Assembly: GCF_001870435.1 (NCBI RefSeq) | Contig: NZ_MDDR01000005.1 | Location: 186,001 to 250,000 of the forward strand | DNA length: 64,000 nucleotides | Source of the DNA: Pseudomonas costantinii | GTDB lineage: Bacteria > Pseudomonadota > Gammaproteobacteria > Pseudomonadales > Pseudomonadaceae | Direction: 5' to 3' | In this document: positions 45,631-56,564 of the stretch, piece by piece | How positions within the stretch are numbered: position 1 is the stretch's first letter | Layout of the letters: every line of letters starts with the position of its first letter | Program-made: the position numbers and the translations under genes | Notes under the pieces: model-generated | Databases searched by the model: none | What the model was told of the DNA's origin: nothing | Seen by the model: the letters and a program-made list of their open reading frames with translations, nothing else

Positions 45631-47967
45631 ATGGACAGCATCAACAGCCGCATCGCCGAGGAACTCGGTGTACGCCCGCAACAGGTCGAAGCGGCCGTCG
45701 CTCTACTGGATGAGGGCTCCACGGTGCCTTTCATCGCCCGTTACCGTAAAGAAGTGACCGGCAGCCTCGACGATATCCAATTGCGTCACCTGGAAGAGCG
45801 TCTGCGCTACCTGCGAGAACTCGACGAACGGCGCATCAGCATCCTCGCCAGCATCGAAGAACAGGGCAAGTTGACCCCACAACTTGAACGCGACATCAAG
45901 CTCGCCGACACCAAGACCCGCCTCGAAGACCTTTACCTGCCCTACAAACAGAAACGCCGCACCAAGGGCCAGATCGCCCTGGAAGCCGGCCTGGGTGACT
46001 TGGCCGATGGTTTGTTCAACGACCCATCGCTGACCCCGGACACTGAAGCCGCACGCTTCATCGACGCAGAAAAAGGTGTCGCCGACGTCAAGGCCGCGCT
46101 CGAAGGCGCCAAGTACATCCTGATGGAGCGCTTCGCCGAAAACGCCAGCCTGCTGGAAAAACTGCGTACGTACCTGAAGCAGGAAGCCACCCTCAGCGCC
46201 CGCGTGATCGCCGGCAAAGAGGAAGAAGGCGCCAAGTTCCGCGACTATTTCGAACACGACGAACCGCTCAAGAGCATGCCGTCCCACCGTGCGCTCGCCA
46301 TTTTCCGTGGCCGCAACGAGGGCATTCTCAGCTCCGCGCTGAAAGTCGGCGACGAGCTGCCGGGCACCATGCACCCGTGCGAAGGCATGATCGGTCAACA
46401 ATTCGGCATCCAGAATCAGAACCGTCCTGCGGACAAGTGGCTCGGTGAAGTCGTGCGCTGGACCTGGAAGGTCAAGCTCTACACTCACCTGGAAACCGAC
46501 CTGCTCGGCGAGCTGCGCGACGGCGCCGAAACCGAGGCGATCAACGTCTTCGCCCATAACTTGCACGACCTGCTGCTGGCGGCGCCGGCCGGCCCGCGCG
46601 CAACCCTGGGCCTCGACCCGGGCCTGCGCACCGGCTGCAAGGTCGCCGTGGTCGACGCCACCGGCAAGCTGCTGGACCACGCGACGGTTTACCCGCACGT
46701 GCCGCATAACAAGTGGGACCAGACCCTCGCGATCCTGGCCGCTCTGTGCGCCAAGCACGCGGTAGACCTGATCGCTATCGGCAACGGCACCGCCAGCCGT
46801 GAAACCGACAAGCTGGCCGCTGAACTGATCAAAAAATACCCAGCTATGAAGATGACCAAAGTCATGGTCTCCGAGGCCGGCGCTTCGGTGTACTCGGCGT
46901 CGGAGCTGGCTTCCAAGGAATTCCCGGACCTCGACGTGTCGATCCGTGGCGCGGTATCCATCGCCCGCCGCCTGCAGGACCCACTGGCCGAGCTGGTGAA
47001 GATTGACCCGAAATCCATCGGTGTCGGCCAGTACCAGCACGACGTGTCGCAGCTGAAACTGGCGCGCGGCCTGGATGCAGTGGTGGAAGACTGCGTGAAC
47101 AAGGTCGGCGTGGATGTGAACACTGCCTCGGTCGCGCTGCTGGCCCGTATCTCTGGCCTCAACACCACCCTGGCGCAGAACATCGTCACCCATCGCGACG
47201 AAAACGGTGCGTTCAAGACCCGCGCCGCGCTGAAAAAAGTCGCACGCCTGGGTGAAAAGACCTTCGAACAAGCCGCTGGCTTCCTACGTGTGATGAACGG
47301 CGACAACCCGCTGGATTCTTCGGCCGTTCACCCGGAAGCCTACCCGCTGGTGCAGCGTATTGCCGCCGAGACCGACCGCGACATCCGCTCGCTGATCGGC
47401 GACGCCGCGTTCCTCAAGCGCCTGGACCCAAAGAAGTACACCGACGAAACCTTCGGCGTTCCGACCATCACCGACATCCTGCAAGAGTTGGAAAAACCCG
47501 GCCGCGACCCGCGCCCCGAGTTCAAGACTGCGGAGTTCCAGGACGGCGTCGAAGACCTCAAGGACCTGCAACTGGGCATGATCCTCGAAGGTGTGGTCAC
47601 CAACGTGACCAACTTCGGTGCTTTTGTGGACATCGGCGTGCATCAGGACGGTTTGGTACATATCTCTGCGCTTTCGGAGAAATTCATCAAGGACCCTCGC
47701 GAAGCGGTGAAAGCCGGTGACGTGGTCAAGGTCAAGGTCATGGAAGTCGACATCCCACGCAAACGCGTAGGCCTGTCGATGCGCATGAGCGACACCCCCG
47801 GCGAGAAAATCGACGGTGCCCGTGGTGCACGCCCAGGCTCAGCGCCTCGCCAGTCGCAGAACCGCTCCGAAAACAGCGCACCGCGCAAAGAAACAGCGAC
47901 AGCTGCCCCGAGCAATAACGCCATGGCGTCGTTGTTCGCCAATGCCAAACAGCTGAAGAAACGCTGA
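45631..47967 (+). CDS. tex: Transcription accessory protein Tex
   Basis: This 778-residue multidomain nucleic-acid-binding protein has an N-terminal HTH region ([20 protein letters not shown]) and the TEX core [19 protein letters not shown] YqgF-like domain (~325-450) contains [18 protein letters not shown] helix-hairpin-helix region (~500-560, [15 protein letters not shown]) and an S1 RNA-binding domain (~645-720, [21 protein letters not shown]) follow. The C-terminal tail is low-complexity ([13 protein letters not shown]). Tex is conserved and affects transcription and toxin expression in several species. Its stop overlaps the next gene by one base. Confidence 0.96.
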   Translation: MDSINSRIAEELGVRPQQVEAAVALLDEGSTVPFIARYRKEVTGSLDDIQLRHLEERLRYLRELDERRISILASIEEQGKLTPQLERDIKLADTKTRLEDLYLPYKQKRRTKGQIALEAGLGDLADGLFNDPSLTPDTEAARFIDAEKGVADVKAALEGAKYILMERFAENASLLEKLRTYLKQEATLSARVIAGKEEEGAKFRDYFEHDEPLKSMPSHRALAIFRGRNEGILSSALKVGDELPGTMHPCEGMIGQQFGIQNQNRPADKWLGEVVRWTWKVKLYTHLETDLLGELRDGAETEAINVFAHNLHDLLLAAPAGPRATLGLDPGLRTGCKVAVVDATGKLLDHATVYPHVPHNKWDQTLAILAALCAKHAVDLIAIGNGTASRETDKLAAELIKKYPAMKMTKVMVSEAGASVYSASELASKEFPDLDVSIRGAVSIARRLQDPLAELVKIDPKSIGVGQYQHDVSQLKLARGLDAVVEDCVNKVGVDVNTASVALLARISGLNTTLAQNIVTHRDENGAFKTRAALKKVARLGEKTFEQAAGFLRVMNGDNPLDSSAVHPEAYPLVQRIAAETDRDIRSLIGDAAFLKRLDPKKYTDETFGVPTITDILQELEKPGRDPRPEFKTAEFQDGVEDLKDLQLGMILEGVVTNVTNFGAFVDIGVHQDGLVHISALSEKFIKDPREAVKAGDVVKVKVMEVDIPRKRVGLSMRMSDTPGEKIDGARGARPGSAPRQSQNRSENSAPRKETATAAPSNNAMASLFANAKQLKKR

Positions 47968-48350
47968 TGGAGATCCCAGCCGGTTTGACCCAGAGCGCGT
48001 TCAGCGAACTGATCGGCTGCCGCCTGCAACGCCTGGACGAGGGCGTTGCCGAGGTGGCCCTGACCCTGGAGCCGCAATTGCGCAACCGCGCGGGCAAGCT
48101 CCATGGCGGGGCGATTTTCAGTCTGGTGGACATTACGATGGGGCTGGCCTGCTCCAGCTCCCATGGTTTCGACCAGCAGAGCGCGACTATCGAGTGCAAA
48201 ATCAACTACATCCGCGCCGTGTCTGACGGTGATGTGCTATGCACCAGCCGGGTGATTCATGCCGGTCGTCGCACGCTGGTGGTCGAGGCGGACGTGTATC
48301 AAGACGAAAGACTTGTCGCAAAAGCACAGGGCACCTTCGCTGTCCTATAG
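47967..48350 (+). CDS. PaaI-type hot-dog thioesterase
   Basis: This 127-residue protein of the PaaI/4HBT subgroup has LRNRAGKLHGGAIFSLVDITMG, with the HGG and acidic residue of the active-site helix, and INYIRAVSDGDVLCTSRVIHAGRRTLVVEADV. It presumably hydrolyses an acyl-CoA. Its ATG overlaps the tex stop (TGATG), so it is coupled to tex, an arrangement recalled from P. aeruginosa (PA5201-PA5202). Confidence 0.9.
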   Translation: MEIPAGLTQSAFSELIGCRLQRLDEGVAEVALTLEPQLRNRAGKLHGGAIFSLVDITMGLACSSSHGFDQQSATIECKINYIRAVSDGDVLCTSRVIHAGRRTLVVEADVYQDERLVAKAQGTFAVL

Positions 48351-48371
48351 CTCCTCACCCTCGATTTGAGT

Positions 48372-48402
48372 TAATTTCGGCGCTGCAATAACAGCGTCGG
48401 AA
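48372..48402 (+). terminator. Probable terminator of the tex operon
   Basis: CGGCGCTG and CAGCGTCG pair around CAATAA, extended by AATT on both sides with two G-T or mismatched positions, then TTTTC. It lies 22 bases beyond the thioesterase stop. Confidence 0.6.
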
Positions 48403-48564
48403 TTTTCTTGCTGCGCTATAGCCCAATTCATGGAGTGAAGTAGGCTTTTTCAAAGCGGGTCAAATCGACTCAAAACCAGGCGATAACGCCAGTTTTAACT
48501 TCACCCTTGTAGACCGTCCTGCCCACCCCCATATTGGGGCGACTGACGCGTGAAGGAATCCAAC

Positions 48565-50148
48565 TTGAGCGAACTTCTCAACCGCCGCCTGGCCCTGCTC
48601 GGCAAGCGCGAACACCTCTCCCTGCTAGAGCAGTGCTTGCACGGCATCGAGCGCGAATGCCTGCGCGTCACCGGTGAGGGTCGCCTGGCGCAAACGCCGC
48701 ACCCTGAAGCCCTGGGCGCCGCGTTGACCCACGAACAGATCACCACCGACTACTCGGAATCGCTGCTGGAGTTCATTACCCCAGCCCTGCCCAACCCGGC
48801 CGATACCCTGAGCAGCCTGGACAAGATCCATCGCTTTGCCTACAGCAAGCTTGGCAGCGAATACCTGTGGAGCCCCTCGATGCCGTGCCCGTTGCCGGCC
48901 GAGGAAGACATTCCGATCGCCTACTACGGCACTTCCAATATCGGACAGCTCAAGTACGTGTACCGCAAGGGCCTGGCCCTGCGTTACGGCAAGACCATGC
49001 AGTGCATCGCAGGCATCCACTACAACTTCTCACTGCCGGAACAGTTGTGGCCGCTGCTCAAGGAGACTGAAGGGTTTGTCGGCACCGACCGCGACTACCA
49101 GTCTTGCGCCTATATCGCGCTGATCCGCAACTTCCGTCGCTACAGCTGGCTGCTGATGTACCTGTTTGGCGCCTCACCGGCCCTGGACGCGGGTTTCCTG
49201 CGCGGCCGCTCACACCAACTGGAAGTGCTGGACGCCGACACCCTGTACCTGCCGTACGCCACCAGCCTGCGCATGAGTGACCTGGGCTACCAAAGTAATG
49301 CCCAGGCCGGCCTCACGCCTTGCTACAACGATTTAAACAGTTACACCGACAGCCTGCGCGAAGCGGTAGCAACGCCCTACGCGCCGTACGTCGAAGTCGG
49401 CACCCACAAGGACGGTGAGTGGGTGCAGCTCAACACCAACATCCTGCAGATCGAAAACGAGTACTACTCCAACATTCGCCCCAAGCGCGTGACCTACACC
49501 GGCGAGCGACCGATCCAGGCGCTGATGGCCCGTGGCATCCAGTACATCGAAGTGCGCTGCCTGGACATCAACCCGTTCCTGCCGATGGGTATCGACCTGC
49601 CGGAATCGCGCTTCCTCGACGCGTTCCTGCTGTATTGCGCGTTGAACGATAGCCCGCAACTGGCCGACAACGAGTGCGGTAACGCCACATCCAACTTCCT
49701 CAGCGTAGTCAAGGAAGGCCGCCGTCCGGGCCTGCAATTGCAGCGTCAGGGGCAGCCTGTGGACCTGAAGGAATGGGCGGCCGAGTTGCTGGAGAAGATT
49801 GCACCGTTGGCTGCCCTGCTCGATGAGAGCCATGGTATTCAGGAACACAGCCAGGCGTTGGACGCTCAGTTGGCGAAGGTCAAGGACCCGTCCCTGACGC
49901 CTTCGGCCCAAGTGTTGGCGGCGATGAGTGAGCGTAAAGAGAGTTTTGCGCAGTTCTCCCTGCATCAAAGCCAGGTGCATGCCGAGCATTTCCGTAAAGA
50001 GCCTTTGCCGGCCGAAGAGCAAGCGCGCTTTGAAGAACTGGCGCGTAATTCGCTGGCGCAACAGGCTGAGCTGGAACAGAACGAAGTGGGTGACTTTGAC
50101 GTGTTTGTTGGCTCCTACCAAGCCAGCATCCTCTCCATCAGTAACTGA
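48565..50148 (+). CDS. gshA: Glutamate-cysteine ligase
   Basis: This 527-residue proteobacterial-type gamma-glutamylcysteine synthetase carries out the first step of glutathione synthesis. Conserved segments are [38 protein letters not shown] (acidic, metal-binding), [28 protein letters not shown] and [12 protein letters not shown]. The start is most likely the TTG at 48565 ([12 protein letters not shown]), which follows AAGGA by eight bases. The upstream GTG at 48550 has no ribosome-binding site and overlaps that motif. It is monocistronic. Confidence 0.95.
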   Translation: MSELLNRRLALLGKREHLSLLEQCLHGIERECLRVTGEGRLAQTPHPEALGAALTHEQITTDYSESLLEFITPALPNPADTLSSLDKIHRFAYSKLGSEYLWSPSMPCPLPAEEDIPIAYYGTSNIGQLKYVYRKGLALRYGKTMQCIAGIHYNFSLPEQLWPLLKETEGFVGTDRDYQSCAYIALIRNFRRYSWLLMYLFGASPALDAGFLRGRSHQLEVLDADTLYLPYATSLRMSDLGYQSNAQAGLTPCYNDLNSYTDSLREAVATPYAPYVEVGTHKDGEWVQLNTNILQIENEYYSNIRPKRVTYTGERPIQALMARGIQYIEVRCLDINPFLPMGIDLPESRFLDAFLLYCALNDSPQLADNECGNATSNFLSVVKEGRRPGLQLQRQGQPVDLKEWAAELLEKIAPLAALLDESHGIQEHSQALDAQLAKVKDPSLTPSAQVLAAMSERKESFAQFSLHQSQVHAEHFRKEPLPAEEQARFEELARNSLAQQAELEQNEVGDFDVFVGSYQASILSISN

Positions 50149-50163
50149 CACCCAACCCCTGAC

Positions 50164-50196
50164 TGATCGTTCCCACGCTCTGCGTGGGAACGATCA
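50164..50196. repeat. Perfect 15-base inverted repeat (GTTCCCACGC family)
   Basis: TGATCGTTCCCACGC and GCGTGGGAACGATCA are exact inverses around a TCT loop. The same unit forms the outer arms of the composite repeats at 53788-53900 and 58811-58922. It follows gshA by 15 bases and may also act as its transcription end. Confidence 0.8.
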
Positions 50197-50324
50197 GATT
50201 AGTCGGCGCGTCGAAAGCGCATCTCCTCATAAGCTAATTCGAAAACGTTATTTATTTTCTGATTCTTAGATCATTTAGTCTCCTCAAACGCCGACCCTCG
50301 GCCGCCTGATTGAGGAGCTTCCCC

Positions 50325-51302
50325 TTGAAACTTTTAACCCCTCTGCGCCTCTTGGCCGCATTGTCCCTGGCCGGTGCCAGCCTGTTTGCCCAGGCGGCGG
50401 ATGTAACCATTGCTTACCAAACCACCGTGGACCCGGCCAAAGTCGCCCAGGCCGACGGCGCGTATGAAAAAGCCACCAAGGCCAAGATTGATTGGCGCAA
50501 ATTCGACAACGGCGCCGACATCATCGCCGCCATCGCCTCCGGTGACGTACAGATCGGCTACCTCGGTTCCAGCCCGCTGACTGCGGCCGTTACCCGCAAA
50601 GTGCCGGTAGAAACCTTCCTCGTCGCCACCCAGATCGGCGGCGCCGAGGCCCTGGTGGCCCGTAACGGTTCGGGGATCAACAGCCCGCAGGACCTGGTCG
50701 GCAAGAAAATCGCCGTGCCGTTCGTTTCCACCGGCCACTACAGCCTGTTGGCCGCGCTGAAACACTGGAACATCGCCCCCTCGAAAGTCACCATCCTCAA
50801 CCTCGCGCCACCGGCAATCATCGCCGCCTGGAAACGCGGTGATATCGACGCAACCTACGTATGGGACCCCGCTTTGGGTGTGGCCAAGGAAAACGGCAAG
50901 GTGCTGATCACCTCCGGCGAACTGGCCAAATTCGGCGCACCGACCTTCGATGCGTGGATCGTGCGCAAAGACTTCGCCGAGAAACACCCGGAAATCGTCA
51001 CTGCTTTCGCCAAGGTCACGCTGGATGCCTACGCCGCGTACCGCAAAGACCCACAAGCCTGGATCGCCGACAAAACTAACGTCGACAAACTGGTGAAGCT
51101 CTCCGGCGCCAAGGCCAGTGACATCCCGCTGCTGCTGCAAGGCAACGTCTACCCGCTGGCAGCTGACCAAGTGACCCTGCTGGGCGCACCGACCACCAAG
51201 GCGGTGACTGACACTGCTGCGTTCCTCAAGGAACAAGGCAAGGTTGACGCCGTGCTGCCGGACTACGCCCCTTACATCAGCGCCAAGTTCATCACTAACT
51301 GA
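50325..51302 (+). CDS. tauA: Taurine/sulfonate ABC transporter substrate-binding protein
   Basis: This periplasmic protein of about 325 residues has a signal peptide (MKLLTPLRLLAALSLAGASL with cleavage after AQA) and a SsuA/TauA-type binding fold (DVTIAYQTTVDPAKVAQADG, WRKFDNGADIIAAIASGDVQIG). The frame opens at 50310, but the TTG at 50325 lies seven bases after GAGGAG and is the better start. It is the first gene of tauABCD, induced in other bacteria by sulfate limitation through CysB/Cbl. No dedicated regulator gene is adjacent. Confidence 0.94.
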   Translation: MKLLTPLRLLAALSLAGASLFAQAADVTIAYQTTVDPAKVAQADGAYEKATKAKIDWRKFDNGADIIAAIASGDVQIGYLGSSPLTAAVTRKVPVETFLVATQIGGAEALVARNGSGINSPQDLVGKKIAVPFVSTGHYSLLAALKHWNIAPSKVTILNLAPPAIIAAWKRGDIDATYVWDPALGVAKENGKVLITSGELAKFGAPTFDAWIVRKDFAEKHPEIVTAFAKVTLDAYAAYRKDPQAWIADKTNVDKLVKLSGAKASDIPLLLQGNVYPLAADQVTLLGAPTTKAVTDTAAFLKEQGKVDAVLPDYAPYISAKFITN

Positions 51303-51320
51303 TTCAAGGAGTTCATTGCG

Positions 51321-52100
51321 ATGGCCTTGCTACAACTGGAGCGCATCAGCGCACAGTACCCAGGCGCCACAGAACCGGTACTGTCTGACATTTCACTGGA
51401 CCTTGGGCCCCAGCAATTGCTGGTGGCCCTCGGCCCGTCCGGCAGTGGCAAAACTTCGCTGTTGAACCTGATTGCCGGTTTTGTCGAACCGTCTGCCGGG
51501 CGCATCACCCTCGATGGCGTGCCGGTCAAAGGCCCCAGCGCGGAGCGTGGCGTGGTGTTCCAGGACGACGCCCTGCTGCCTTGGCAGGACGTGCTGGCCA
51601 ACGTTGGCTTCGGCTTGGAGTTGGCCGGCATACCCAAAGCGCAACGCGAAATACGCGCCCGGGAAATGCTGGCGCTGGTAGACCTGGCCGGTTTCGACAG
51701 CCGGCGTATCTGGCAGCTCTCCGGCGGCCAGAAACAACGCGTGGGCCTGGCCCGCGCCCTGGCAGCAGACCCTCGGGTTTTGCTGATGGACGAGCCCTTC
51801 GGCGCCCTCGATGCCTTCACCCGCGAACAGATGCAGGAGTTGCTGCTGCAAGTGTGGCGGCGCACGGCCAAGCCGGTGTTCCTGATTACCCATGACATCG
51901 AAGAAGCGGTATTCCTCGCCACCGACCTGATCCTGCTCGCACCCAACCCTGGCCAAATCGTCGAGCGCCTGAGCCTGGACTTCGGCCAGCGCTACGCCGC
52001 CGGTGAATCGGCACGGGCGATCAAGTCCGACCCGCGCTTTATCGAAACCCGTGAACATGTGCTGGGCAAAGTGTTCTCCCAACGGCAGGTGTCCGCATGA
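51321..52100 (+). CDS. tauB: Taurine ABC transporter ATPase
   Basis: This 259-residue ABC ATPase has Walker [10 protein letters not shown], the Q-loop [16 protein letters not shown], signature [15 protein letters not shown], Walker [14 protein letters not shown] and H-loop [14 protein letters not shown]. The sequence is of the SsuB/TauB nitrate-sulfonate class. The start lies 18 bases after tauA with AAGGAG upstream. Its TGA overlaps the tauC ATG (ATGA). Confidence 0.95.
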   Translation: MALLQLERISAQYPGATEPVLSDISLDLGPQQLLVALGPSGSGKTSLLNLIAGFVEPSAGRITLDGVPVKGPSAERGVVFQDDALLPWQDVLANVGFGLELAGIPKAQREIRAREMLALVDLAGFDSRRIWQLSGGQKQRVGLARALAADPRVLLMDEPFGALDAFTREQMQELLLQVWRRTAKPVFLITHDIEEAVFLATDLILLAPNPGQIVERLSLDFGQRYAAGESARAIKSDPRFIETREHVLGKVFSQRQVSA

Positions 52101-52933
52101 GCAGCTACGAACTTCCCGCCACCGCCTCAAAGCCGGTGGCGCACGCGGTTATCCCGGTGCGTCGCAGCTTGAGCACACGTTGGATCAGCGTGCTGACCCT
52201 GGTCACCTTGCTGGCAATCTGGTGGGCGGTGACCGCCACCGGTTTGATCGAACCCCTATTCCTGCCACCGCCATCCGCCGTACTGCAAAAAGGCTGGCTG
52301 CTGGCGACCACGGGCTACATGGACTCCACTTTGTGGCAGCACTTGGGCGCGAGCCTCAGCCGTATCGGCCTGGGCCTGGGTTTTGCGGTTCTGACCGCCG
52401 TGCCGGTGGGCATCGCCATCGGTTCCAACCGTATTGCGCGCGGCATTCTCGACCCGCTGATCGAGTTCTACCGGCCGATTCCACCCTTGGCCTATCTGCC
52501 GCTGATCGTGATCTGGTGCGGCATCGGCGAGCTGTCCAAGGTGTTGCTGATTTACCTGGCGATCTTTGCGCCAATCGCCATCGCCACCGCAACCGGCGTG
52601 CGCACCGTCGACCCCGCCAAATTGCGTGCCGCGCAGTCGCTGGGGGCCACTCGCGCCCAACTGATTCGCCATGTGATTCTGCCGAGCGCCCTGCCTGACA
52701 TCCTCACCGGCGTGCGTATCGGTTTGGGCGTGGGCTGGTCGACATTAGTCGCCGCCGAGTTGATCGCGGCCACCAGCGGCCTGGGCTTCATGGTGCAGTC
52801 GGCGGCGCAATTCCTGGTCACCGATGTGGTGGTGCTGGGGATCCTGGTGATCGCCCTGATCGCCTTCGCCATGGAAATGGGCCTGCGTGCCCTGCAGCGT
52901 AAACTGGTGCCGTGGCATGGCCAGGCACATTGA
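52097..52933 (+). CDS. tauC: Taurine ABC transporter permease
   Basis: This 278-residue inner-membrane permease has about six TM segments and the EAA loop [26 protein letters not shown] around residue 175. It is the SsuC/TauC type. [21 protein letters not shown] is a typical C-terminal segment. It is coupled by overlap to tauB and followed by tauD. Confidence 0.94.
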   Translation: MSSYELPATASKPVAHAVIPVRRSLSTRWISVLTLVTLLAIWWAVTATGLIEPLFLPPPSAVLQKGWLLATTGYMDSTLWQHLGASLSRIGLGLGFAVLTAVPVGIAIGSNRIARGILDPLIEFYRPIPPLAYLPLIVIWCGIGELSKVLLIYLAIFAPIAIATATGVRTVDPAKLRAAQSLGATRAQLIRHVILPSALPDILTGVRIGLGVGWSTLVAAELIAATSGLGFMVQSAAQFLVTDVVVLGILVIALIAFAMEMGLRALQRKLVPWHGQAH

Positions 52934-52944
52934 GTGAGAACAGC

Positions 52945-53781
52945 ATGAGCAGCCTGACCGTTACCCCGCTAAGCACCGCCCTGGGCGCCCTGATCAGTGG
53001 CGTCGATATCACCCAGCCGTTGAACCTCAAAGACCGCGATGCCATTGAACAGGCGTTGCTCGCGCACTCGGTGCTGTTCTTCAGAGACCAGGCCATCAAC
53101 CCGCAGCAGCAAGCACGGTTCGCGGCGAACTTCGGCGACCTGCATATCCACCCAATCTACCCCAACGTGCCGGAACAGCCCGAAGTGCTGATCCTCGACA
53201 CCGCCGTGACCGACGTGCATGATAACGCCGTGTGGCACACCGACGTGACCTTCCTGCCGACGCCGGCTCTCGGCGCGGTGCTCAGCGCCAAGCTGTTGCC
53301 GGCGTTTGGTGGCGATACGCTGTGGGCCAGTGGCATTGCTGCGTATGAGGCGTTGTCCGAGCCGCTCAAACGCCTGCTCGATGGCCTCACCGCCACTCAC
53401 GACTTCACCAAATCCTTCCCGCTGGAGCGCTTTGGCAACACTGCCGAAGACCTGGCGCGCTGGGAAGAAACCCGCAAGAAAAATCCGCCGCTGTCACACC
53501 CGGTGGTGCGTACGCATCCGGTGAGTGGCCGCAAGTCGCTGTTTGTCAGTGACGGGTTTACCACCAAGATTAATGAGCTGGAACCGGCGGAGAGCGAGGC
53601 GATTTTGAAGCTGTTGTTTGCTCATGCGACACGGCCGGAATTCACCATTCGCTGGCGCTGGCAGGAAAACGATGTGGCGTTCTGGGACAACCGCGTGACG
53701 CAGCATTACGCGGTGGATGATTATCGGCCGCAGCGGCGGGTGATGCATCGGGCGACGATTCTTGGAGATGTGCCGTTCTAG
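52945..53781 (+). CDS. tauD: Taurine 2-oxoglutarate dioxygenase
   Basis: This 278-residue Fe(II)/2-oxoglutarate-dependent oxygenase splits taurine into aminoacetaldehyde and sulfite. The metal-binding HxD is in VWHTDVTF, and the distal His is in [20 protein letters not shown], which also carries the 2-oxoglutarate-binding Arg. The start [15 protein letters not shown] at 52945 is preferred over an open frame that begins inside tauC. It ends the tau operon, followed directly by a composite repeat. Confidence 0.94.
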   Translation: MSSLTVTPLSTALGALISGVDITQPLNLKDRDAIEQALLAHSVLFFRDQAINPQQQARFAANFGDLHIHPIYPNVPEQPEVLILDTAVTDVHDNAVWHTDVTFLPTPALGAVLSAKLLPAFGGDTLWASGIAAYEALSEPLKRLLDGLTATHDFTKSFPLERFGNTAEDLARWEETRKKNPPLSHPVVRTHPVSGRKSLFVSDGFTTKINELEPAESEAILKLLFAHATRPEFTIRWRWQENDVAFWDNRVTQHYAVDDYRPQRRVMHRATILGDVPF

Positions 53782-53787
53782 CGAGCA

Positions 53788-53900
53788 GATCATTCCCACG
53801 CTCTGCGTGGGAATGCAGCCATGGGCGCTCCGCGTCCGCTCTTGAAACCGTGACGCGGAGCGTCACAAGAGGCATTCCCACGCGGAGCGTGGGAACGATC
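53788..53900. repeat. Composite palindromic repeat, copy 1
   Basis: A ~113-base element has outer arms GATCATTCCCACGC...TGCGTGGGAATGC and, at the other end, GGCATTCCCACGCGGAGCGT with GGGAACGATC, so each end is itself a hairpin. The centre contains GTGACGCGGAGCGTCAC, another hairpin. A near-identical copy lies at 58811-58922, and a simple half-unit at 50164-50196. It fills the space between the convergent tauD and aldo-keto reductase genes. Confidence 0.85.
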
Positions 53901-53901
53901 A

Positions 53902-54939
53902 TTACTCAGCGGTCGATGGCTTTTCCCACAAGTTAATCCCGCCTTCCTGCGCAAACCGATCGATTTCCGCCAGTTCTTCTGCGCTGAAACTCAGATTCTT
54001 CAACGCCCCGACGTTTTCAATGATTTGCTCTGGCCGGCTCGCACCGATCAGCGCACTGGTCACTCGCGGATCGCGCAGGGTCCAAGCCAACGCCAATTGC
54101 GCCAGACTCTGACCACGACGCTTGGCGATTTCATTCAAAGCACGCACATGGGCAATGTTCGCTTCGGACAAGTGCTTGGCCTGCAGCGAGCCGCCACCTG
54201 GGCGGTTCACCCGCGCATCAGCCGGTACACCATTGAGGTACTTGTCGGTCAACAAGCCCTGGGCCAGCGGCGTGAACGCAATCACACCGGCACCGAGTTC
54301 TTCGGTGGTATCCAGCAGGTCTTTTTCCACCCAGCGGTTGAGCAGGTTGTAGGCCGGCTGATGGATCAGCAACGGCACTTTCCACTCTTTGAGCAGCGCT
54401 GCTATTTCGCGGGTTTTTACGCCCGAATAAGACGAGATACCGATGTACAACGCCTTGCCTTGTTGCACGGCGGTGGCGAGGGCGCTGGCGGTTTCTTCCA
54501 GGGGGGTGTCGGCGTCAAAACGGTGGGAGTAGAAAATATCCACGTAGTCCACGCCCAGGCGTTGCAGGCTCTGGTCCAGACTCGCCAGTACGTACTTGCG
54601 TGAACCGCCGCCCTGGCCGTAAGGGCCGGGCCACATGTCCCAACCGGCCTTGCTGGAGATGATCAATTCGTCGCGGTAGTGCTTGAAATCTTCGCGCAGC
54701 AAACGACCGAAGTTGATCTCGGCGCTGCCGTAAGGTGGGCCGTAGTTGTTGGCCAGGTCGAAGTGGTTGATCCCTAGGTCGAACGCGGTGCGCAACAGGG
54801 CGCGCTGGGTGTCGATCGGGGTGCTGTCGCCAAAGTTGTGCCACAACCCCAGGGACAGTGCCGGTAGCACCAATCCACTGCGGCCTACGCGGCGATACGG
54901 GATAGATTCATAGCGGTTTTCGGCAGCAATGTACGTCAT
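53902..54939 (-). CDS. yghZ: Aldo-keto reductase (YghZ/L-glyceraldehyde 3-phosphate reductase type)
   Basis: This 345-residue NADPH-dependent TIM-barrel reductase has GINHFDLANNYGPPYGSAE (catalytic Asp, Tyr), IISSKAGWDMWPGPYGQGG (catalytic Lys), DYVDIFYSHRFD (His) and IGASRPEQIIENV (NADP binding). The GPYGQGGGSRKYVLASLDQSL segment is characteristic of YghZ-type enzymes. They reduce small aldehydes such as methylglyoxal and L-glyceraldehyde 3-phosphate. It is monocistronic, with GAGAGGA before the start. Confidence 0.92.
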   Translation of the reverse strand: MTYIAAENRYESIPYRRVGRSGLVLPALSLGLWHNFGDSTPIDTQRALLRTAFDLGINHFDLANNYGPPYGSAEINFGRLLREDFKHYRDELIISSKAGWDMWPGPYGQGGGSRKYVLASLDQSLQRLGVDYVDIFYSHRFDADTPLEETASALATAVQQGKALYIGISSYSGVKTREIAALLKEWKVPLLIHQPAYNLLNRWVEKDLLDTTEELGAGVIAFTPLAQGLLTDKYLNGVPADARVNRPGGGSLQAKHLSEANIAHVRALNEIAKRRGQSLAQLALAWTLRDPRVTSALIGASRPEQIIENVGALKNLSFSAEELAEIDRFAQEGGINLWEKPSTAE

Positions 54940-54962
54940 CGAATCCTCTCTGGGCTTAGGGC

Positions 54963-55003
54963 AAATAAGGCCTGGGAATAACCTTATTCCCAGGCCTTTT
55001 AAC
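54963..55003 (-). terminator. Terminator of the second OprD-type gene
   Basis: A 15-pair perfect stem AAGGCCTGGGAATAA (54967-54981) pairs with TTATTCCCAGGCCTT (54984-54998) with a two-base loop. T-rich ends lie on both sides. It lies 45 bases beyond the porin stop on the minus strand, and the stem is unusually long. Confidence 0.85.
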
Positions 55004-55047
55004 CAGCTGAATCGCTTAAGTCTGCCCTTCCGTTTTACAGCAATTTC

Positions 55048-56397
55048 CTACCAGAGTGGAACGACATAGCTGACATAGAAGCGGTTTTCATCTTGCACAG
55101 TGGCACCCGTAATATCCGGGCTGGCGTGAGCATTTTTCCAGGTCACGCCCAGGCCTTTGAGGGTGCCGGTCGGTACTTGGTAAGCCACCGCAATGTTACG
55201 TTCCCATTCGCTGGTGGTGCCCTGCACCGTGCGAATGTCATCACCGTGTGCATAAGCGGCGGAGAACGTCAGGCCGGTGAGGCCAAGCTTGCCGAAGTCA
55301 TACTTGTACTGCGCCAGCCAAGTACGTTCACCCGCGTGCTGGAATTTGTTCAATTGCATGTTGGTCAGCGCCGGGGTGTCGGCACCTGAACCCGGACCCT
55401 GGCGGTTGTCGCCGCTGTTCAGGCCGGAGTCGAGGTACGGAAAGTCACTGTCGCCGCTGTTTTTCTGGATGCCCAAGCCGACGGTATGGCCGTCCAGGCT
55501 GTAGCTTTCAAGCAAGCTGGCGGTGGTTTGGTTGATGCGGCCCTTGCTCGTGCCGTCGCCGTAGAGACCGCTGGCGGAATAGTCTTTGTCGCCATCGGCG
55601 TTACCGCCCACACCCAAGCTGCGGAATACCCGCACATCGGTGTCGATCGCGCCTACCGACAAGGCGTCATGGCGTTTGGCACCGAGGAAGAACTGTTGGT
55701 AGTAATCCTCAAGGTTCGAATACCACAGGCTGACCGTGGTGTTCTGGATGCCGGTGTAGTCGGCCCCGCCGAAGAGAAAGCGATCGCTATCTTTAGTGCC
55801 ACCGGCGGTGATCATGCCTTGGTCACTGGATTCGTTACGAATCTTGGTCTTGAAGATATCGCCGCCGGTGAAGGTGAAGTCAGAGACATCCTTGGACACC
55901 AGTTGCACGCCGGTGTTGGTCTGCTGGTACAGACGACCGTCGGTGTTGGCCAACACCGGGTTGTTGCCGTAGAGCGTGCCGACGCGTAGTTCATCCTTGG
56001 CAAAGCGCATCTTGAACGTCGGGCTCAATACACCGAACTGGTCAGCCGACTTGCCGTTGTCCAGCGGGAACATACTGCCGGGGTAACGGCCCTGATGATC
56101 CTTGTCGTTGAGGTCGCCACCGGAATCCAGTTTCAAACCGTAGAACGCCTGCAAGTCCAGGCCAAAACCGACTGGCCCTTCGGTGTAGCCGGACTTGAAG
56201 TTGAACTCGAAACCCTGGCCCCAATCACGAATGCTGTGGGCCTTGGCGGTGCTGTTCACCACATCACGCCCCTGCTGGTTGAGATAGCGATTGAGCAGGG
56301 TCACATCGGCATGGCTGTCATCGATAAAATCGGCGTGGGCGGACAGCATAAAGCTCGCCATGGCGGCACCCACCATAGGGCTTATTAACGTCTTCAT
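55048..56397 (-). CDS. OprD-family outer-membrane porin (second)
   Basis: This 449-residue porin has a signal peptide MKTLISPMVGAAMASFMLSAHA and mature start DFIDDSHADVTLLNRYLNQQGRD. WGQGFEFNFKSGYTEGPVGFGLDLQAFYGLKLDSGG is the first strand pair, and the C-terminus VSYVVPLW ends in an aromatic residue. Compared with the porin at 8697-9983 it has longer loops. OprD-family members take up small carboxylates and amino acids; the substrate is not predictable, although the position beside betT and the tau genes would fit small organic solutes. It has its own terminator. Confidence 0.88.
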   Translation of the reverse strand: MKTLISPMVGAAMASFMLSAHADFIDDSHADVTLLNRYLNQQGRDVVNSTAKAHSIRDWGQGFEFNFKSGYTEGPVGFGLDLQAFYGLKLDSGGDLNDKDHQGRYPGSMFPLDNGKSADQFGVLSPTFKMRFAKDELRVGTLYGNNPVLANTDGRLYQQTNTGVQLVSKDVSDFTFTGGDIFKTKIRNESSDQGMITAGGTKDSDRFLFGGADYTGIQNTTVSLWYSNLEDYYQQFFLGAKRHDALSVGAIDTDVRVFRSLGVGGNADGDKDYSASGLYGDGTSKGRINQTTASLLESYSLDGHTVGLGIQKNSGDSDFPYLDSGLNSGDNRQGPGSGADTPALTNMQLNKFQHAGERTWLAQYKYDFGKLGLTGLTFSAAYAHGDDIRTVQGTTSEWERNIAVAYQVPTGTLKGLGVTWKNAHASPDITGATVQDENRFYVSYVVPLW

Positions 56398-56514
56398 TGT
56401 TACCGGTCTCCGTCACTGTTCTGAAATGAAAGCGTCAAACGCTTCACACAATTACGCAGTGGCCAGATGACAGTTCCGCGTCAAAGAGGGGCTTTGACGG
56501 ATGAAATTAAGTTT

Positions 56515-56541
56515 AAGAAAGCCCCGTAGGACGGGGCTTTC
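56515..56541 (-). terminator. Terminator of betT
   Basis: On the minus strand AAAGCCCCGT and ACGGGGCTTT pair around CCT, followed by CTT. It begins 24 bases after the betT stop. Confidence 0.8.
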
Positions 56542-56564
56542 AGGCTCTTTTGTGGGACTGGTGA

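Noticed and set aside
45703..47271. 522-codon open frame antisense to tex
   Set aside because: It is a shadow frame typical of high-GC coding DNA; tex on the other strand has full domain support.
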